Positions 25,548-35,232 of a DNA stretch of 64,000 nt are shown one piece after another. The first letter of the stretch is position 1. Each line of letters begins with the position of its first letter. The notes under the pieces are model-generated. The model made no database searches. It was not told where the DNA came from and saw nothing but the letters and a program-made list of their open reading frames with translations. The translations under genes were made by a program, and so were the position numbers. This DNA is from Vulcanimicrobiota bacterium (GTDB lineage Bacteria; Vulcanimicrobiota; Vulcanimicrobiia; Vulcanimicrobiales; Vulcanimicrobiaceae). The stretch lies in assembly GCA_027459645.1 (NCBI GenBank), contig DAIDHQ010000002.1, positions 1 to 64,000 of the forward strand. Reading direction: 5' to 3'.

Positions 25548-27424
25548 TGCGCTCGTCCCGCAGACATCGCGCGGTAGTGGTCGGATTTGAATATTACGGC
25601 CGTTTTCTCGCAAAGCTGGTTAACGAACGCAGCGAGAAGTGGCGCCTCTCGTTCTTCGGCTCTTCCCGGATCGAGACGGTCAAAGCACTGATCGCCGCTT
25701 CGAACGCGGATGCCATCGTATCGTTCGGCGGCCCGTCCCCAAACGTCGCTCTCGTGGAACTCGCACGCTCGCGCAACATCCCGGTCATCGTGATCTGGGC
25801 CGGTTCTGACGTTATCGCCGCCCGCAGCGAACCGCATCTCCTCGAAGTCATTAAAGCCTATGGATTCACGCACATCAGCGACGGCCCGTGGCTCGTGGAC
25901 GAGTTACGGGACTTGGATATCGATGCGCGCTACGTTCCCGTCACCGCGGTACAACCCGTCGACGCCATCGCCCCGCTACCGGAGCAGTTCAGCGTACTCA
26001 CCTATCTCCCGGAACCGCGCCGCGCCTTTTACGGGGAGAAGTTCGTGTACTCCATCGCGCGGCGCTTTCCCGACGTGCCGTTTCGCGTGGTAGGTGCCGG
26101 CGAGCCGAACATGGCCGCTCCTCCGAACGTGCAGTTCTTGGGGTACGTTCACGACATGAAGCACCGTCTCGACGACACCACGGTGCTTCTCCGCCTTCCC
26201 GAGCACGACGGCAAATCGATGCTCGTTTTGGAAGCGCTCGCGCGAGGCCGCCACGTTGTATGGAACTACGATTTTCCCGGAGTTCATTACGTGCAGCGCG
26301 AGGCCGATGCCGTCGCGGTTTTGCAGCACTTACGCGAACTTCACGACCGCGGGGAGCTGCGGCCCAACGCCGGCGGGGTCGCATATACCCGCGAGAATTT
26401 CACGCGCGAGAAGCTCGCCGAGGGGTTCGAACGCATCCTCGATGCCGTGCAGGCGGAACGCAACGTGCATAAACGAGCACGCACCGTTGCGATCTCCGGA
26501 CTGAGCCTCTTCGTCGCGCAAGTTGCGCGCGGCGTTCAAGAGTACGAGCCCGCCTGGAACGCGCGCGTGATGCGCACGAGCGGCCGGCTCGAAGTGGTGA
26601 CCTCGATGCTCACGCTGATGAAGGCCGACGTATGGTATTCGATCGGCGCACCGATCTCCGACCGTTGGCTGCACCTCTTCTCCCGGATCCTTCGCAAACC
26701 GCGCGTGATCCACTGGGTTGGGAGCGAAATCACCACGCTCGGCAAAAGTCCGCGCCTCCGGTGGTTCTCGACCCGTCCGAACGTACACAACCTCGCCGAA
26801 GTCGATTGGACGATCGAAGAGCTGCGCCGTTTTGGGATCGACGCAAAACTTGCACCGCTTCCGCCGCGGTTGCCGGCGGTCGACGATCTCGCCCCGATGC
26901 CGGACGTGTTCACGGTACTGCTCTATCTTCCAAAGACGCGCGGTGAATTCTACGGACGGCGCGAATACGAGCGCCTCATTCGCGCCTTCGCGAAACGCGG
27001 CGTGCGCTTTATCATCGTCGGCGGCGGCGAGTGTTACGCGCCGCCGGATGCCGACGTCGTTCAGCTTGGCTGGCGCGTCAAGCTGGATGACGTGTACCGG
27101 AAGTCCTCGGTCCTCGTGCGTTTCACGCGTCACGACGGTTTGTCGATCATGGCGCTGGAAGCGCTCACGCATGGACGCCACGTGCTTTGGTCGCAAGATT
27201 TTCCCTTTGCAACGCAAGTCTCGAGCTACGACGAGATGGTCGCCAAGATCGACCGGCTGCTCGGCCTTCACCAGAACGGCGAGCTGCACGTCCGTCAAGA
27301 CGCGGCACGCTACGTCATGGAGACATACGGCACGAAACGCTGCATCGCACGCATCGCCGAAAGCTGGAACGCCGCCACGCCGGCCGTGCCCACGCACCGT
27401 AATCTCGCGATGGAGTCCACGTGA
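25544..27424 (+). CDS. Tandem-duplicated GT4-like glycosyltransferase
   Basis: The 626-residue chain contains two related halves. The C-terminal GT-B donor domains can be aligned: FSVLTYLPEPRRAFYGEKF with VGAGEPN in half one (residues ~145-185), FTVLLYLPKTRGEFYGRRE with IVGGGECY in half two (residues ~455-495). Each ends with an LEALARGRHVVW or LEALTHGRHVLW segment. The N-terminal halves also match loosely. This is one polypeptide with two glycosyltransferase modules, possibly adding two sugars or with one inactive copy. The start is an ATG overlapping the TlpA stop; the end overlaps the next gene by four bases. Confidence 0.8.
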   Translation: MMRSSRRHRAVVVGFEYYGRFLAKLVNERSEKWRLSFFGSSRIETVKALIAASNADAIVSFGGPSPNVALVELARSRNIPVIVIWAGSDVIAARSEPHLLEVIKAYGFTHISDGPWLVDELRDLDIDARYVPVTAVQPVDAIAPLPEQFSVLTYLPEPRRAFYGEKFVYSIARRFPDVPFRVVGAGEPNMAAPPNVQFLGYVHDMKHRLDDTTVLLRLPEHDGKSMLVLEALARGRHVVWNYDFPGVHYVQREADAVAVLQHLRELHDRGELRPNAGGVAYTRENFTREKLAEGFERILDAVQAERNVHKRARTVAISGLSLFVAQVARGVQEYEPAWNARVMRTSGRLEVVTSMLTLMKADVWYSIGAPISDRWLHLFSRILRKPRVIHWVGSEITTLGKSPRLRWFSTRPNVHNLAEVDWTIEELRRFGIDAKLAPLPPRLPAVDDLAPMPDVFTVLLYLPKTRGEFYGRREYERLIRAFAKRGVRFIIVGGGECYAPPDADVVQLGWRVKLDDVYRKSSVLVRFTRHDGLSIMALEALTHGRHVLWSQDFPFATQVSSYDEMVAKIDRLLGLHQNGELHVRQDAARYVMETYGTKRCIARIAESWNAATPAVPTHRNLAMEST

Positions 27425-28377
27425 TGCGCGCGTTGCGAATCGACGAGTGGTTGGAACGAGACCGCGCGCATCCTGCGCCGACGTTTTTCGCACGTCCGGC
27501 ATGGGCGCAAGCGATGGCGGCGGAGTACCCGTCTCTCATACCTTCGGCGTTATGCGCCACCAACGGCGTCGTCGTCCCAACCATGCGCACGCAGTCGCGC
27601 ATGCACTTCCGCGATCACGTCGCCTTTCCGCTCGGAGGCTACACGGCATTTCTGGACGAGCACAATCGCCCCGTCGACGATGACGCGGCGACCGATGCAC
27701 TCGACGAACTCGTCCAGAATCTCCACCACTTGCGCGTAACGCCGTGGCCGCTGGCCCCGCAGCCGCGCGCGCCGAAAGACGCGCGGGTTCGCATCTTCGA
27801 AACCGCCACGATCGACTGCAGTCACGGCCTCGATCCGGCACTCGCGAACGTGCGCGGCGTTACCCGGCGCATGGCCGGACAGGCGGAGCGACGCGGCGTA
27901 ACGGTGGAGCGCGCCGGCAGCGTGCACCTCGACACGTATTACGAGATGCTCGTGCAGGCAAGCGTGGGCTGGGGCCTCGCGCGCCCGCCGATTTCGCGGC
28001 GCTTACTCGATGCCGTCTTTAGCTTCGGCGGTGACGATGCGCAACTGTGGCTCGCGTACCTCGAAGGCGAACCGATCGCCGGAGGAGTGATCCTCTTCGG
28101 ATCGGACGAGCTGTTTTTCTGGTCGGCCGCAATGCGCCGCGAGTGCGGCCGGTACCGTCCAAGCAATGCGCTCAACCTTCGTTTGATCCGTGCGGCGTGC
28201 GAGCGGGGCGTCCGCTGGTACAATCTCGGCGCGAGCGAAGGTCTCGAAGGTGTAGCGCGCTTCAAATCAGATCTGGGCGCAGCCAGCGTTCCTTATCCCG
28301 AATACTCGACGCGTCACGCGGCCTTCGCGCTTTACGAACACGTGCGCGCACGCGTCTCTGCACGGAGGTCCGCATAG
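27424..28377 (+). CDS. FemAB/GNAT-like transferase (BioF2-type Acetyltransf_6)
   Basis: The 317-residue protein has a FemAB-like double-GNAT layout: an N-terminal half with HVAFPLGGYTAFL, and a C-terminal acetyltransferase-6 module with AYLEGEPIAGGVILF, FWSAAM and SNALNLRLIRAACERGVRWYNLG. Proteins of this type in EPS clusters may transfer acyl or aminoacyl groups to sugars. It is co-translated with its neighbours: GGAG sits before the GTG-ATG start and the stop overlaps the next GTG (TAGTG). Confidence 0.8.
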   Translation: MRALRIDEWLERDRAHPAPTFFARPAWAQAMAAEYPSLIPSALCATNGVVVPTMRTQSRMHFRDHVAFPLGGYTAFLDEHNRPVDDDAATDALDELVQNLHHLRVTPWPLAPQPRAPKDARVRIFETATIDCSHGLDPALANVRGVTRRMAGQAERRGVTVERAGSVHLDTYYEMLVQASVGWGLARPPISRRLLDAVFSFGGDDAQLWLAYLEGEPIAGGVILFGSDELFFWSAAMRRECGRYRPSNALNLRLIRAACERGVRWYNLGASEGLEGVARFKSDLGAASVPYPEYSTRHAAFALYEHVRARVSARRSA

Positions 28378-29408
28378 TGGACGTTAGTTTTGAACCGGTC
28401 GCAACCTCATCGGTCGATCGCCTTCCCGAACGGCTCGCGAGCGCCGGGACGGCACTCTTTATCAGCGATGCAATGTGCGCGCTAGTCGTCGTCGCGGCCT
28501 TTGCCGTAGCCGGCTTCGGGGCCCCAGCGTTCTTGACGCTCGCGGCGACGCTCTTGATCGCACTCGGCACCGGACGTTATCGGTGGGACTTTGCAGCGAG
28601 CCCGGTTGAGGAATGGTATTCCGCGGGCGGGATGGCGCTGCTCGGCGCGATGTGCGGAATGCTCCTCTGCATCCCGCTGCATTTTGAATGGTTCGTCTCG
28701 GTCGCAAGTGCCCTCATCTGGACCGGCTTAGCCGGCGCGGCGGCGATGGTCATGGTGAAAGCGCGCCGCGGGGAACGACAGTATGAGCTCTCGCTGGATC
28801 GCGTTCGGGAGTGCCCCCTCTCGACCGGCGCACAGGTAGAACGAGCGTTCATTCGTTTCGCGGATCTGATGCTCGCCCTCAGTGCGCTGCTCGTGCTCTC
28901 GCCGCTCTTTATCATCGTCGCGGTTATAATCGCCGTCGACGACGGGTTTCCGCTGCTCTTCGCGCAAAAACGCATGGCTCGCGACGACGGTACGTTCACC
29001 ATGTACAAATTCCGCACGATGCGCACGGATGCAGGCCCTGCCTGGGCATCAGCCGGCGACGACCGCATTACCAGATCGGGTTCCTTTCTGCGCCGCACGA
29101 GTTTAGACGAACTCCCGCAGCTCTGGAACGTCGTGCGCGGCGAGATGTCGCTCGTCGGGCCGCGCCCCGAAATGCCCGAATACGCCGAACGCTTCGCGCG
29201 CGACATATCGCAGTACTCGCAGCGGCACATCATCGCACCGGGCCTCACGGGCTGGGCGCAGCTTCGCCTGCCGCGCAATCTGCAGCCGTCCGACTCAGCC
29301 GACGTCCTTCGGTACGACCTCTTTTACGTGCAGCACGTCGGTCTGAACCTCTACGCGTTCTGCCTGGTCAAGACGGCGTGTGAAGTGTTTACTCACCGCG
29401 CGGTATAG
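28377..29408 (+). CDS. Sugar transferase initiating polymer synthesis (polyprenyl-phosphate phosphoglycosyltransferase)
   Basis: The C-terminal ~200 residues are a bacterial sugar transferase (WbaP/WcaJ/PglC superfamily), which puts a sugar-1-phosphate on undecaprenyl phosphate: LLFAQKRMARDDGTFTMYKF, RTSLDELPQLWNVV, EMSLVGPRPE and ITAPGLTGWAQ-like (IIAPGLTGWAQ). The N-terminal part has about four membrane helices; it is shorter than the CoA-binding-domain forms (no NAD-like domain). The GTG at 28377 is preceded by GGAGG and overlaps the FemAB stop. Confidence 0.93.
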   Translation: MDVSFEPVATSSVDRLPERLASAGTALFISDAMCALVVVAAFAVAGFGAPAFLTLAATLLIALGTGRYRWDFAASPVEEWYSAGGMALLGAMCGMLLCIPLHFEWFVSVASALIWTGLAGAAAMVMVKARRGERQYELSLDRVRECPLSTGAQVERAFIRFADLMLALSALLVLSPLFIIVAVIIAVDDGFPLLFAQKRMARDDGTFTMYKFRTMRTDAGPAWASAGDDRITRSGSFLRRTSLDELPQLWNVVRGEMSLVGPRPEMPEYAERFARDISQYSQRHIIAPGLTGWAQLRLPRNLQPSDSADVLRYDLFYVQHVGLNLYAFCLVKTACEVFTHRAV

Positions 29409-29414
29409 GGCTCG

Positions 29415-30734
29415 ATGCCGAGGAGCTTTCGCAGCAAGGTCGTGGGCGATGGTATTTACACTCTCGCCCTTCGACTCGTGAATATGGTCGTCGCGGCAGC
29501 GGTCGGCATCGTCACCGCGCGCGCGCTGGGACCCGAGGGACGCGGCATCTACGCGATGCCGATGGTCGATGCAGCCCTCGTTACCGCCGCGTTTTCGGGT
29601 CTCTCGACCGCGACGTCGTATTTCTTGCTGAGAAAAAACGCCGGGCGCGGCGTATTTCGCGCCGCCTTTTTGACGGCCGGCTCTTTCGTCGCCGTCGGAG
29701 CCCTCGTAACCGTCGGCTTGGCGGCATTAACCCATCACATATGGGCGTGCATTCCGGCAATGATCTCGCTGCCGGGCGCCGCATCTTTGGTCTTGGTGTA
29801 TGGTTACGCGATCGGGACGCATCGGGTACGCATCAACACGTCGCTAGCGTTACTCAATACGATCGTGCTTTTCGGCTTCATGCTGACCTTCATCACGATC
29901 TTCGGCGCGCGTCCTACCGCCGCAATCATCGCCTGGGTCTCGGGCACGAATCTATTGGGCGCCGGCATTATCACCTGGATGGTGCTGGATGCACGCAAGC
30001 GGTTTCCGGAAGCGACCGAGCGCATCGGCCTTCGGCAATACGGCTCGTACGCAATTCGCGTGGGCTCCGTGAGCCTCGTTACGCTTTTGAATTACCGCGC
30101 CGACGTCTATCTGGTCGCCTATCTCACGACGCCGGCGATGCTCGGCATGTATACGCTTGCCGTCACCGCGGCGGAAACGCTTTTAGCCGCAACGCAAGTC
30201 ACCTCTCAGGTGATGCTCCCACACGTGGGGAGCATGGAATTAAAAGCCGCCGAACAACTCACCGCTCGCTGCGTTCGTCACAACGTCATCGTCGCGGCAA
30301 CCTGTTGCGGGGTGCTCGCGATTATCGCCCCGATGGTCGTGCACGCACTTTACGGTCCGCAGTTCTTGCCGATGGTCGGCGCGCTGCGCGTTTTGCTCGT
30401 GGGCGTCTTCGCACTCTCACTGGGTAGCCCGATGTCCAACTTCTTCACCGTACGTTTGGGCAAACCAGAGGTACCGCTCTTGCTCGCGGGGATCTCGGCC
30501 GCAATCTGCATCGGGTCGAGCATCGTGCTGATTCCGCGCATCGGCTTGGTCGGCGCGGCTCTGGCGTCCACGCTTGCTTACATCCTCGGACAATCCGCTG
30601 CGATTGGATACTTCTCGTCATTTTCAGGCATCAGTGCATTCCGCGTGCTGGTTCCGCGCTTGAGCGACCTTGCGACCTACATAGAGATCCTGTCCGGATT
30701 TGCGCGCCGGCTCCGCCCGAATCCGGGACCGTAG
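29415..30734 (+). CDS. Wzx-type polysaccharide flippase (MOP superfamily)
   Basis: About 12 membrane helices over 439 residues, with the MOP/RfbX N-terminal pattern LALRLVNMVVAAAVGIVTARALGPEGRG-like broken here as ALGPEGRGIYAMPM. Wzx flippases move lipid-linked repeat units to the periplasmic face. It lies 6 bases after the initiating transferase and just before the Wzy-like polymerase, the usual gene order for Wzx/Wzy-dependent systems. Confidence 0.87.
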   Translation: MPRSFRSKVVGDGIYTLALRLVNMVVAAAVGIVTARALGPEGRGIYAMPMVDAALVTAAFSGLSTATSYFLLRKNAGRGVFRAAFLTAGSFVAVGALVTVGLAALTHHIWACIPAMISLPGAASLVLVYGYAIGTHRVRINTSLALLNTIVLFGFMLTFITIFGARPTAAIIAWVSGTNLLGAGIITWMVLDARKRFPEATERIGLRQYGSYAIRVGSVSLVTLLNYRADVYLVAYLTTPAMLGMYTLAVTAAETLLAATQVTSQVMLPHVGSMELKAAEQLTARCVRHNVIVAATCCGVLAIIAPMVVHALYGPQFLPMVGALRVLLVGVFALSLGSPMSNFFTVRLGKPEVPLLLAGISAAICIGSSIVLIPRIGLVGAALASTLAYILGQSAAIGYFSSFSGISAFRVLVPRLSDLATYIEILSGFARRLRPNPGP

Positions 30735-30799
30735 AGCCCAAGCGACCGGGGACGAATCGAACTACACCCTTGGGCGCGGCCCCGCTAGGATAAATCACG

Positions 30800-32206
30800 A
30801 TGGCGTTTTCATATACCGGCGTTTCCGCGCCACGCGTACGGGTTTCGCAACAGACCATTCCGCTGATCGTGATCGCGATTCTCGCCGTAGCGGCGGCAAC
30901 GGGCGCAATCATGCTTGCGGGCACCAAGACCGGAATCGCGCTTGCACTCCTGGCCGTGCTCGGCCCGATCTGCGGCTACCTTGCTCTCACGCAGCCGCTC
31001 GTCATGCCGTTCGGCCTCTTCCTGCTGCTCGTCCCTTTCGACAACTTGCTCGCCCTTTCTACCTTTGGAACGCTCACGAAGCTGATCGCGATCGCTTCCG
31101 GCGCGATGCTCCTGTTGTGGATGCTCCGTACCCGCCGCGTCGTGATTCCCGATCGTTCGATAAAATGGTGGGGCGCGTTTGCACTATGGGTCGTTTGCTC
31201 CATGCTCTGGGCCGTCGATCCGAAGGTTGGGCTCGCGCGGCTCGAAACGCTCTTCGAGCTGATGGCGCTCTTCGGAGCCGTTTCACTGATGCCGGTCGAT
31301 CGGCGGCAGCTCGGGTGGATCGTCACGACGATCATCGCCGGCGGCGTGCTTGCATCGTTGTACGGGGCGTACGTCTTTCGCAGCGGTACCGACGTCTCTA
31401 AAGACGGACGGCTGTTCCTTGCAAACCAAAGCACCATCATCGATCCTAACCACTTTGCCGCAGCGCTCATTCTGCCGCTCTGCCTGGCCCTCATGAGCGC
31501 GGTCTCCGTGCGCGGTTGGATTCCACGCGGGGCGTTGCTCCTAGCACTACTCGCCCTCGGCGGCGGCATCGCCGTCGCGAGTTCGCGCGGCAGTTTTCTC
31601 GCCATCGTTGTGGCCTTCGTCTATCTGTTAATCCGCTCGCGCAAACGGCTTGCCATCGGCGCCGTCGCCGTCTGCGGTTTCGGCGTGGCAATTGCGCTTT
31701 ACAGCAACGTGCTCATGCGATTTTCTAATGCGATTTCGACGGGCGGAGCCGGACGGGAAGATATTTGGCGCGTCGGCGTCGCCGCGTTCAAGCTCAGCCC
31801 GATCGTGGGCTTCGGCTTCGGGAATTTCCAGTACGCGTTCGACCGCGCCTATACGCTCGTGTCGCAACACTATTACACGCATTGGCATCGCGACGCGCAC
31901 GACATCTTTCTCTCGACGGCCGTCGAGCTCGGCGTCATCGGCCTCGCATTGCTAGTTACCGTCATCTGGAAGCAGATACGCTCGTTGCGTCTGATCCAAC
32001 CCGAGAATTCACTCTACTCCTTGCGTCTTGCGATCGAAGCCGGCGCGATCGGCGTTCTCACAGCAAGCATTTTTCTCGACACGACGACGATGAAGTATTT
32101 CTGGCTCGTGTTCATTTTGACCGCGCTCACGCGTAATGCCGCGATCTCTGAAGGAGTCCCCGTTGAGGCAAACGTTTCTCCCGTATTGCAAACCCGTCCT
32201 GACTGA
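30800..32206 (+). CDS. O-antigen polymerase/ligase family membrane protein (Wzy-like)
   Basis: This 468-residue protein has ~12 helices and the Wzy_C/O-antigen ligase pattern: a short conserved ASSRGSFLAIVVAFV and a periplasmic loop with GRED-x-WRVGVAAFKLSPIVG and THWHRDAHDIFLSTAVELG, which carries the His and Arg important in WaaL/Wzy enzymes. It polymerises or ligates lipid-linked glycan in the periplasm. The start ATG follows AGGATAAATCACG. Its end overlaps the aminotransferase gene. Confidence 0.87.
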   Translation: MAFSYTGVSAPRVRVSQQTIPLIVIAILAVAAATGAIMLAGTKTGIALALLAVLGPICGYLALTQPLVMPFGLFLLLVPFDNLLALSTFGTLTKLIAIASGAMLLLWMLRTRRVVIPDRSIKWWGAFALWVVCSMLWAVDPKVGLARLETLFELMALFGAVSLMPVDRRQLGWIVTTIIAGGVLASLYGAYVFRSGTDVSKDGRLFLANQSTIIDPNHFAAALILPLCLALMSAVSVRGWIPRGALLLALLALGGGIAVASSRGSFLAIVVAFVYLLIRSRKRLAIGAVAVCGFGVAIALYSNVLMRFSNAISTGGAGREDIWRVGVAAFKLSPIVGFGFGNFQYAFDRAYTLVSQHYYTHWHRDAHDIFLSTAVELGVIGLALLVTVIWKQIRSLRLIQPENSLYSLRLAIEAGAIGVLTASIFLDTTTMKYFWLVFILTALTRNAAISEGVPVEANVSPVLQTRPD

Positions 32207-33341
32207 CGAAGAAATAGCGGCTGTCGTCCGCTCGTTGCAAAATTCTTGGCTGACGACCGGGCCGGTAGTAAAAGAACTCGAACAGGCCTTCGCCGAGACC
32301 TCCGGCGTCAAACACGCGATCGCGCTCAACAGTTGTACCGCCGCCCTCCATGTGGGGCTTCACGCGATGGGCGTCGGGCCGGGCGACGAAGTCGTCATGC
32401 CGTCACTCACCTTCGTAGCCGGCGCCCAATGCACGCTGGAGCTCGGGGCAACACCCGTCTTCGCCGACGTGGATCCCCAGACGCTGTCGCTCACCGTCGA
32501 AACCATCGACGCGGTTGTAACGTCGCGCACGAAGGTCATCGTGCCGATGCCCTACGGCGGCCGCCCTCTGGACATACAAGCAATCGTTCGATACGCGCGC
32601 GAACGCGGCATCAAAGTCCTCGAGGACGCAGCGCACGCAGCCGGCATGCTCGATCGCGGCGAGTGGGCGGGTCTGCACGGCGATGCGGCCGCCTATAGCT
32701 TTTACGCCACGAAGAACCTTACGAGCGCCGAGGGCGGTATGTTATTGACGAACGACGACATGCTTGCCGAGCGTGCAAGGGTCGTCGGCTTGCACGGCAT
32801 GGACCGAGACGCTTGGAAGCGCTACACCGCGAGCGGCTCCTGGCGGTATGACGTGCGAGAACCCGGTTTTAAATACAATCTTGCGGACCCGCTCGCCGCG
32901 CTTGCTCTTGCACAATTGAAACGTCTCGATAATATGCAACTCCGGCGAGATGCGATAGCTTCACGCTATGCAACGCGACTGCGCGAGTTGCCCGGGATCG
33001 ACCTTCAACGAGAGGTTAGCAATCCCGGCGATAAGCACAGCTGGTGCATGTTCGTTCTCTTAGTAGACGAGCAGCGCGCCGGCATCGGCCGCGACGCATT
33101 GATCGACGCACTACGCGACGCTAATATCGGCACGTCGGTGCACTACATTCCGACGCATCTATTCTCGGGCTATCGCTCGCTTGGAATGAACGCGTTACCC
33201 GCAACCGAAGCCGTGTGGCGACGATTGATCTCCCTCCCACTCTATCCCGCTATGAGTGACGATGACGTCGATGACGTTCTCGACGCTCTCGAACGAATCG
33301 TCGCTCCAAAGACGTTCGCATTCGCTCAAAGAGGAGCATAG
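32163..33341 (+). CDS. DegT/DnrJ/EryC1/StrS sugar aminotransferase
   Basis: A PLP-dependent aminotransferase acting on nucleotide keto-sugars. Conserved features are NSWLTTGPVVKELE, NSCTAALHVGL, the Asp in LEDAAHAAG, and the PLP Lys in YSFYATKNLTSAEGG. The C-terminal HYIPTHLFSGYR is typical. A TTG at 32163 with AAGGAG upstream is the best start; an upstream ATG at 32136 would overlap Wzy by 71 bases. It is a second aminotransferase in the cluster, distinct from the WbpE-like one at 47723. Confidence 0.9.
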   Translation: MRQTFLPYCKPVLTDEEIAAVVRSLQNSWLTTGPVVKELEQAFAETSGVKHAIALNSCTAALHVGLHAMGVGPGDEVVMPSLTFVAGAQCTLELGATPVFADVDPQTLSLTVETIDAVVTSRTKVIVPMPYGGRPLDIQAIVRYARERGIKVLEDAAHAAGMLDRGEWAGLHGDAAAYSFYATKNLTSAEGGMLLTNDDMLAERARVVGLHGMDRDAWKRYTASGSWRYDVREPGFKYNLADPLAALALAQLKRLDNMQLRRDAIASRYATRLRELPGIDLQREVSNPGDKHSWCMFVLLVDEQRAGIGRDALIDALRDANIGTSVHYIPTHLFSGYRSLGMNALPATEAVWRRLISLPLYPAMSDDDVDDVLDALERIVAPKTFAFAQRGA

Positions 33342-33350
33342 CTAGAAACA

Positions 33351-35195
33351 ATGCATCACTATACGAGATTTCTGGGGGCCGTCTTCATAGCCGGTCTCCT
33401 TGCCGCCTGTTCTGGCGGCGGAGGTACCGGAGGCGCGATTCCTACCACAGACGCGCAGCCTCCGATAACTCCTGGAGACGTCAGTCCCCAACAAACAGTA
33501 TCCCCAGATGCAACGATTAGCACCCAGGCAACGACGTCCACGATAACATATAAAGGCACGATCACCGGCATAGAGACCGGCGGCGTCTTCGTCTTGCTCG
33601 TCGATGGTCCGGCCGGACACATACCGGTCCACACGAGTTCGACCACGGCATTCAATACGACGAAGGCCCCTTATAAAGCGGGCTCTTTCGCCGTTGTTTC
33701 CGGAACGGGAACGGTTTCGGATTTCCAGGCGCAGTCCGTGACGCTCTACGCCTCCGCTACGGAAGCGGCATCCGTCTCTACCACGACGAGCTCTTCCGGG
33801 TATCAAGGCACGATCAGCGGCATGGTGAGCTCCTCCGAGTTCATCCTCGACACGACCTCCGGAGCCGGACACGTTCCGGTCTATAGGAGCTCGACGACGC
33901 GCATCGACACGTCCCGCGCACCCTTTACGACCGGACGTTACGCGGTCGTCACCGGCAGTGGAACGAGTTCCCATTTTGATGCGACCAGCATCACGATGTA
34001 TGCTTCGGCGCCGACCTCAACGTCGACGGCGACGCCGACGGCTACGATCGCTACGGCGGGCGTGCCAAAACACGTCTTAACGGGCGACTACTTCGGAACG
34101 CCGTGGGGCACGACGACCGTCGCCGCCTCGCGGGCCGTGCCGTACCTCAACTGGGTTCGAACGGGCATAGCAAACGCGAATGCCTACCACGCCGCGGGCC
34201 TGAAGGTGCAGATCTACAGCAACCCCAACCGCGTGCAGACGACCGACCCACTCTATCGCACGACCGCATCTTCGGGCTATGCGGCGACCTGCTCCGGATC
34301 GCGCGTGTACGACAAGTACAAGACGATCACGCAGTACGTTACCAAACCGGGGAGTACCGCGCTCAAGAGTTCGTACGGTTCCTTGATTGCCAACACCCTC
34401 GCGCAAGGGCACGTGGACGCGATTTTCGAGGACAACGCGGGACCGCTCGAGGACTTCGGCGTGACCTTCTATGCGAGCATGCCATGCTCGTATTCGGACT
34501 CCACGTGGATCTCCGGTGAAGTTGCGACGGAGGACTCGTTGCCCGTCGGAACGATCATCAACGGTCTCTCGGCATTTCACGACCATGGCGTCTCGCAATC
34601 GATCGCGATCGTTCGCGACGCGAGCAAGAGCCTGGGCGGCGAGATCGAGCACTGCTTCTCCGACGATTCCCGCGCGGAACAGGGCTCGTGGCCATGGACG
34701 GCGAGCGAGAATACGCAACTGCAAGTGACGGCGATTCACAAACTCTTCCAATGCCAAGCCGTCAACACATATGCAGCCAGCACCGAGACGGCCGCGCGCA
34801 TCTACACGCTCGCGTCCTTCGAGATGACCTACAATCCCTCGTATAGCGTGCTGTGGGAAGAATTCGGCACGCCGTCCGGCCTTCACGTAATGCCGGAATC
34901 GCAGTTCGTCGCACTCAATCCCGCGGTGAGCGTCAGCAGCATCAGTCAGCTCAAGCAAGCAGTGGGTTCGTACGTGCGCGTCTATAATGCGTGTTATTAC
35001 GCCGGGCGCCTGATCGGCAAGTGTGCGATGGCGGTCAATCCGGACTATTACGCACACGGCGTATCACTCGCCGGGTTCCACCACACGCTCAAACTGATCG
35101 GAAGCGGCATTCTCGATGGCGGGACCGTGTCGTTCGACGGCCCGGCGCCTCCTTCCACGCTTGCTGCGACGAGCGCCGTTATCGCACTGCCCTAA
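33351..35195 (+). CDS. Large lipoprotein A: two DUF5666-like repeats plus a conserved C-terminal domain
   Basis: The lipobox LLAAC (Cys20) and CSGGGG tether mark a lipoprotein. Residues ~65-135 and ~150-220 are two similar OB-like repeats with GTITGIETGG... and GTISGMVSSS..., like DUF5666. The C-terminal ~375 residues (from HVLTGDYFG at 241) are a large domain shared with lipoprotein B at 36753-38822. Shared motifs include YSNPNRVQTTDP, DAIFEDNAGPLEDFG (356-370), EHCFSDDS, SGLHVMPESQ and GFHHTLKLIG. The acidic FED motif and aromatic-rich strands suggest a carbohydrate-active enzyme, but no named family is recognised. Confidence 0.8.
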   Translation: MHHYTRFLGAVFIAGLLAACSGGGGTGGAIPTTDAQPPITPGDVSPQQTVSPDATISTQATTSTITYKGTITGIETGGVFVLLVDGPAGHIPVHTSSTTAFNTTKAPYKAGSFAVVSGTGTVSDFQAQSVTLYASATEAASVSTTTSSSGYQGTISGMVSSSEFILDTTSGAGHVPVYRSSTTRIDTSRAPFTTGRYAVVTGSGTSSHFDATSITMYASAPTSTSTATPTATIATAGVPKHVLTGDYFGTPWGTTTVAASRAVPYLNWVRTGIANANAYHAAGLKVQIYSNPNRVQTTDPLYRTTASSGYAATCSGSRVYDKYKTITQYVTKPGSTALKSSYGSLIANTLAQGHVDAIFEDNAGPLEDFGVTFYASMPCSYSDSTWISGEVATEDSLPVGTIINGLSAFHDHGVSQSIAIVRDASKSLGGEIEHCFSDDSRAEQGSWPWTASENTQLQVTAIHKLFQCQAVNTYAASTETAARIYTLASFEMTYNPSYSVLWEEFGTPSGLHVMPESQFVALNPAVSVSSISQLKQAVGSYVRVYNACYYAGRLIGKCAMAVNPDYYAHGVSLAGFHHTLKLIGSGILDGGTVSFDGPAPPSTLAATSAVIALP

Positions 35196-35232
35196 CGGAA
35201 CCGAAGCAACCGCGTTACGCGTTGCCGTTCCG

